This document shows, piece by piece, positions 61,964 to 64,000 of a stretch of 64,000 bases of DNA. The notes beneath the pieces were generated by a model. The model ran no database searches, was not told the DNA's origin, and saw only the letters and a list, made by a program, of their open reading frames with translations. This DNA is from Pseudobutyrivibrio xylanivorans DSM 14809 (GTDB lineage: Bacteria; Bacillota; Clostridia; Lachnospirales; Lachnospiraceae). How positions within the stretch are numbered: the first letter of the stretch is position 1; each line of letters begins with the position of its first letter. The translations under genes were made by a program, and so were the position numbers. The DNA is taken from positions 19,455 through 83,454 of the forward strand of contig NZ_FQYQ01000013.1 in assembly GCF_900141825.1 (NCBI RefSeq), read 5' to 3'.

Positions 61964-62010
61964 CAAGTAATCTGAGATTACTACACTGCGTTGCATAAAA
62001 TGAAATAATT

Positions 62011-62054
62011 GGGCTCAGCCCCTTGGCTTTTTTGCCGGGGCTGGGCCTTTTTTG
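62011..62054 (+). terminator. Terminator downstream of the recombinase
   Basis: GGCTCAGCCCC and GGGGCTGGGCC flank a T-rich loop and are followed by six T. Strong stem with one G-U pair. Confidence 0.8.
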
Positions 62055-62085
62055 TGGGATTGCCTAGGCGTTTCCGGTGGCGCGG

Positions 62086-62346
62086 GCAGTGCTGGCGGCG
62101 GTTTTAGGATTTTCACTGCCTGAAAACAGCTGCACAGGCAGTGCAGATTGGGAGATATATGATTTGCACTGCCTTTATAGAGCGATTCGGGCAGTGGAAG
62201 AAAAGAAAATGGATTTAGCACTGCTTTAGAGAAGAGATTGGAGCAGTGCAAAGGGAGAAAATGAATTCAGCACTGCTCTTGAGAAGTGAAAAGGGCAGTG
62301 GTAGAAAAGAAAAAGAATCTAGTACTGCTCTAAGCAAAGAAGATTT
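62086..62346. repeat. Five-unit array of alternating GCAGTG/CACTGC motifs (52-bp period)
   Basis: GCAGTG starts at 62086, 62138, 62191, 62243 and 62295; its complement CACTGC (last one TACTGC) starts at 62114, 62167, 62219, 62271 and 62323. Distances alternate at 28-29 and 24 bp, so the unit length is 52-53 bp. Units 3-5 also share AGAAAAGAAAATG-like sequence between the motifs. The alternation means each unit can fold on itself or with its neighbour. No ORF explains it. Function unknown. Confidence 0.85.
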
Positions 62347-62349
62347 CAA

Positions 62350-62371
62350 AACCGGATGATTTCTTCCGGTT
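62350..62371 (+). other. AACCGGA/TCCGGTT hairpin in gene-free DNA
   Basis: AACCGGA (62350-62356) and TCCGGTT (62365-62371) are perfect arms. It follows the repeat array. The stretch from here to 62564 contains no gene and probably includes the downstream end of the IS110 element. Confidence 0.45.
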
Positions 62372-62564
62372 GAATGAGGTTTTGGTATTTCATGAAGACT
62401 AAGGATTCTGTATAATTAAAGACAATGAAATTAACAAATCTTGCTAATGTTTGTCAAGCTGATTTTTGGAGATCTTGAGCACTTTGAGAACAGAAAAAGA
62501 GTAACCTTAATAAGACCTGCTGTTGCAGGCCGGCAGTTTACGGCTATAATGAAGGCGGACGGAT

Positions 62565-63758
62565 TTACTTGTACAACTCCATTGCACGAGCGTAGTAGAT
62601 CCGCAGGAACTTATTGACGGCAGCCATCTTGGCTACGTTGTAGGGTTTCCCTTCCTGTTCCTTTTTGAGCAGAAAAAGGTATACAGGATCATCCTGAGGT
62701 TTTGTCAGTTTGAGAGCCTGCATAACCTCGAAACAAGCTTTTCTGAGAGCCGGGTTGCCACGTTTAGAGATGTGACGATTCCGGCTCTCAAACTGTCCGG
62801 ACTGATACGGCGGGGCATCATTGCCGGCATAAGCATTGAGCGCTTTTCCACTGTGAAAACGGCGTACGTCACCGATTTCTCCGAGTATGATGGGGCCGAG
62901 CCGGTCACCTACGCCAGCCATGGAACGCAGCACTTTATATTCCGGTATGGTTTCTGCGATGATTCTCATTTGCAGGTTGATCTCATCAGCAGCTTTCTGC
63001 GACGTTGATACAAGATCAACACACTGATCCTGAGCCATGGATGACAAAGGGTTTTCACCGCGCGTTGTAATGCTGTTAAGGGCGAGTTCATAGATGGCCA
63101 ATCCTTTGGCACCGGCATAATAATCTTTCGTTTTTTTGACCAAGACCTGATAGCTGTCAAGGAAACGCGATTTACCCATCTTTCGGATCACGTCAAAGGA
63201 CTTGAAACGCTTAATGAAGCGCAGAAGAACGCAGTTGTCGGGATCCCGGCTTTTAAGAGGAAGGATAGTCGTAATACCTGGCATCGTTTCATCCAGAAGA
63301 TTGAGTAGTTGTACTTTGGCAACTGTAAGGGTTGATATCCTCTGGGTGTATTGCCTGGAAAGAAAACGAAGATCTTCATACTTTTGATCAGTAGGAGTGT
63401 AAGGAACCAATGTGTAAGATTTTTCGAGAGCATACTGAGCAATCCGTAGGGCATCCCTTTTATCCGTTTTCGCCTTCCGAAGCTCGGTATCGCCATATTT
63501 CTTCATCTGGTAGGGATTGATTAGACAAACAGAAAGATCCGCTTCCTGAAAGGCTTTTAGGAGTGGATAATGATAGTGGCTGGTGGGCTCCATAAGTATG
63601 GTCGGGGGTTCAGAAGTTCCTTTGATGTAGTTGACTAATGCCTGCAAATCATCAGCGACGTGGTGAACATCAAAAGGCTTAGCACGGATACTACCATCTC
63701 CATTGAGGATGGCAACTGTGCTTTTGGATTTTGAAACATCAATACCAACAGCAATCAT
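62565..63758 (-). CDS. IS110-family transposase
   Basis: 397 residues from the ATG at 63758, which has AAAGGAG 9 nt upstream on the minus strand; a longer frame starts further upstream without a site. DEDD-type RuvC-like N-terminal domain: GIDVSKSKSTVAIL, MEPTSHYHYPLL, KTDKRDALRIAQYAL. The C-terminal Transposase_20 region holds IPEYKVLRSMAGVGDRLGPI, FHSGKALNAYAGNDAPP and ISKRGNPALRKACFE, with a conserved serine expected there. It appears intact. IS110 enzymes use an RNA guide and leave no long inverted repeats. Confidence 0.93.
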   Translation of the reverse strand: MIAVGIDVSKSKSTVAILNGDGSIRAKPFDVHHVADDLQALVNYIKGTSEPPTILMEPTSHYHYPLLKAFQEADLSVCLINPYQMKKYGDTELRKAKTDKRDALRIAQYALEKSYTLVPYTPTDQKYEDLRFLSRQYTQRISTLTVAKVQLLNLLDETMPGITTILPLKSRDPDNCVLLRFIKRFKSFDVIRKMGKSRFLDSYQVLVKKTKDYYAGAKGLAIYELALNSITTRGENPLSSMAQDQCVDLVSTSQKAADEINLQMRIIAETIPEYKVLRSMAGVGDRLGPIILGEIGDVRRFHSGKALNAYAGNDAPPYQSGQFESRNRHISKRGNPALRKACFEVMQALKLTKPQDDPVYLFLLKKEQEGKPYNVAKMAAVNKFLRIYYARAMELYK

Positions 63759-63872
63759 AGAGAGTATCTCCTTTCGATTTATATTGATTGGATCCGGCTC
63801 TTCATGGTTCACTCATATTCTTTAGTTAAACGGGAGAAATACTTTCCCAACTTGCTGAATCGAATGTAGAAC

Positions 63873-63949
63873 GATGAAGGCGGGCTGACACATTTGTCTC
63901 CGGGCGTGGTGTCCCAATCGAAGATTCCGTCAGACCAATCACCTTCATC
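63873..63949 (-). ncRNA. Candidate IS110 bridge-RNA region
   Basis: The 242 bp upstream of the transposase start are noncoding. On the minus strand GATGAAGG (63949-63942) can pair with CCTTCATC (63880-63873), enclosing a ~60-nt structured segment with GTCTGAC and GTCAG complementary pieces. IS110-group elements encode a bridge RNA of ~180 nt in the end upstream of the transposase; this is where it would be. The actual target- and donor-binding loops were not identified. Confidence 0.45.
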
Positions 63950-64000
63950 ATAAATAAAGAGCAGAGACTATAAAAGCCTCTACTCATATATTAAGAATCG

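Larger units (their letters stand above)
13652..62060. mobile_element. Integrative conjugative element with defence cargo (approximate extent)
   Basis: Contains replication initiator, PcfB, T4CP, Maff2, TrbL-like, PrgI, VirB4, NlpC/P60, DUF4315, DUF4366, ArdC-like, topoisomerase III, MobC, relaxase and a terminal serine recombinase: a complete Tn1549/CTn-like backbone. The left limit is placed at the promoter before the first ICE-type HTH gene; it could be nearer 16140 or further left. attL and attR were not recognised, so both boundaries are estimates. Confidence 0.75.
62400..64000 (-). mobile_element. IS110-family insertion element (approximate extent)
   Basis: One intact transposase gene flanked by gene-free ends. 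Because this family lacks terminal inverted repeats, the exact ends cannot be read; the upstream end may extend past the window. It lies beside the repeat array near the ICE's recombinase end. Confidence 0.6.

Noticed and set aside
62015..62251. 78-residue minus-strand frame across the terminator and repeat array
   Set aside because: It follows the periodic repeat and the terminator, has low-complexity proline content and no ribosome-binding site.
62086..62346. The repeat array as a CRISPR array
   Set aside because: Repeats are only 6 bp, alternate in orientation, spacers are not of uniform unique type, and no cas gene is present.
1..64000. tRNA or rRNA genes, including a tRNA as ICE target
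   Set aside because: No cloverleaf or conserved rRNA segment was recognised in the gaps by eye; a tRNAscan run would settle it.

Overview
The window is most likely chromosomal DNA from a Gram-positive anaerobe of the Lachnospiraceae (a Butyrivibrio, Pseudobutyrivibrio or Roseburia-like organism). The clues are AT-rich DNA with strong AGGAGG ribosome-binding sites, an ATP-generating pyruvate phosphate dikinase, an accessory Sec export locus, and a conjugative element whose small-protein families (Maff2, DUF4315, DUF4366, PrgI, DUF5688) are typical of Clostridia. The genus cannot be fixed from sequence alone.

Layout. (1) 1-8726: a tight operon for an accessory Sec (SecA2/SecY2) system: secY2, asp1, asp3, secA2, gtfA, gtfB. 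It exports and O-glycosylates serine-rich surface proteins. No asp2 lies in the visible part. (2) 8747-11652: ppdK, a highly expressed housekeeping gene with its own terminator. (3) 11738-13651: small regulators and a membrane protein of unclear ownership (host or element). (4) About 13650-62050: a large integrative conjugative element (ICE). Its left part holds regulators and a HEPN-domain protein. Then come a RepA_N initiator, PcfB, the VirD4-like coupling protein, Maff2, TrbL/VirB6-like, PrgI, VirB4, an NlpC/P60 hydrolase, DUF4315/DUF4366, an ArdC-like protein, topoisomerase III, a MobC-like protein and the relaxase, i.e. a complete type IV secretion and DNA-processing set. (5) 35647-55876: a ~20-kb same-strand cargo operon that looks like a defence island. 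(6) 55889-61963: regulators, two paralogous Cys-rich proteins, a sigma-like protein, a small acidic protein, and the large serine recombinase that probably integrates and excises the ICE. (7) 62086-62346: a regular array of alternating GCAGTG/CACTGC motifs with a ~52-bp period. (8) 62565-64000: an IS110-family element on the minus strand with a possible bridge-RNA region.

The cargo operon is the most interesting part. A small XRE regulator precedes two different HsdM methylase subunits, one complete HsdS, a tyrosine recombinase, two silent promoterless HsdS half-cassettes and HsdR. Each HsdS specificity cassette is bounded by near-identical repeats whose cores are inverted relative to each other (ATTTATCGnnnTGTT). 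This is the signature of a recombinase-driven, phase-variable type I restriction-modification system. Directly downstream, with gaps of 1-46 nt, follow a DUF6361 protein, a phospholipase D-like protein, a 1212-residue SNF2-like helicase, a macro-domain protein, a protein of unknown function and a KAP-family NTPase. I do not recognise this set as a named defence system.

Together, the ICE genes would move the element, and the cargo would defend the recipient cell while varying its methylation specificity. The HEPN protein near the left end may be a second, independent RNA-targeting defence. The ICE ends, the element ownership of 11738-13651 and all functional claims for the unnamed modules are inferences.
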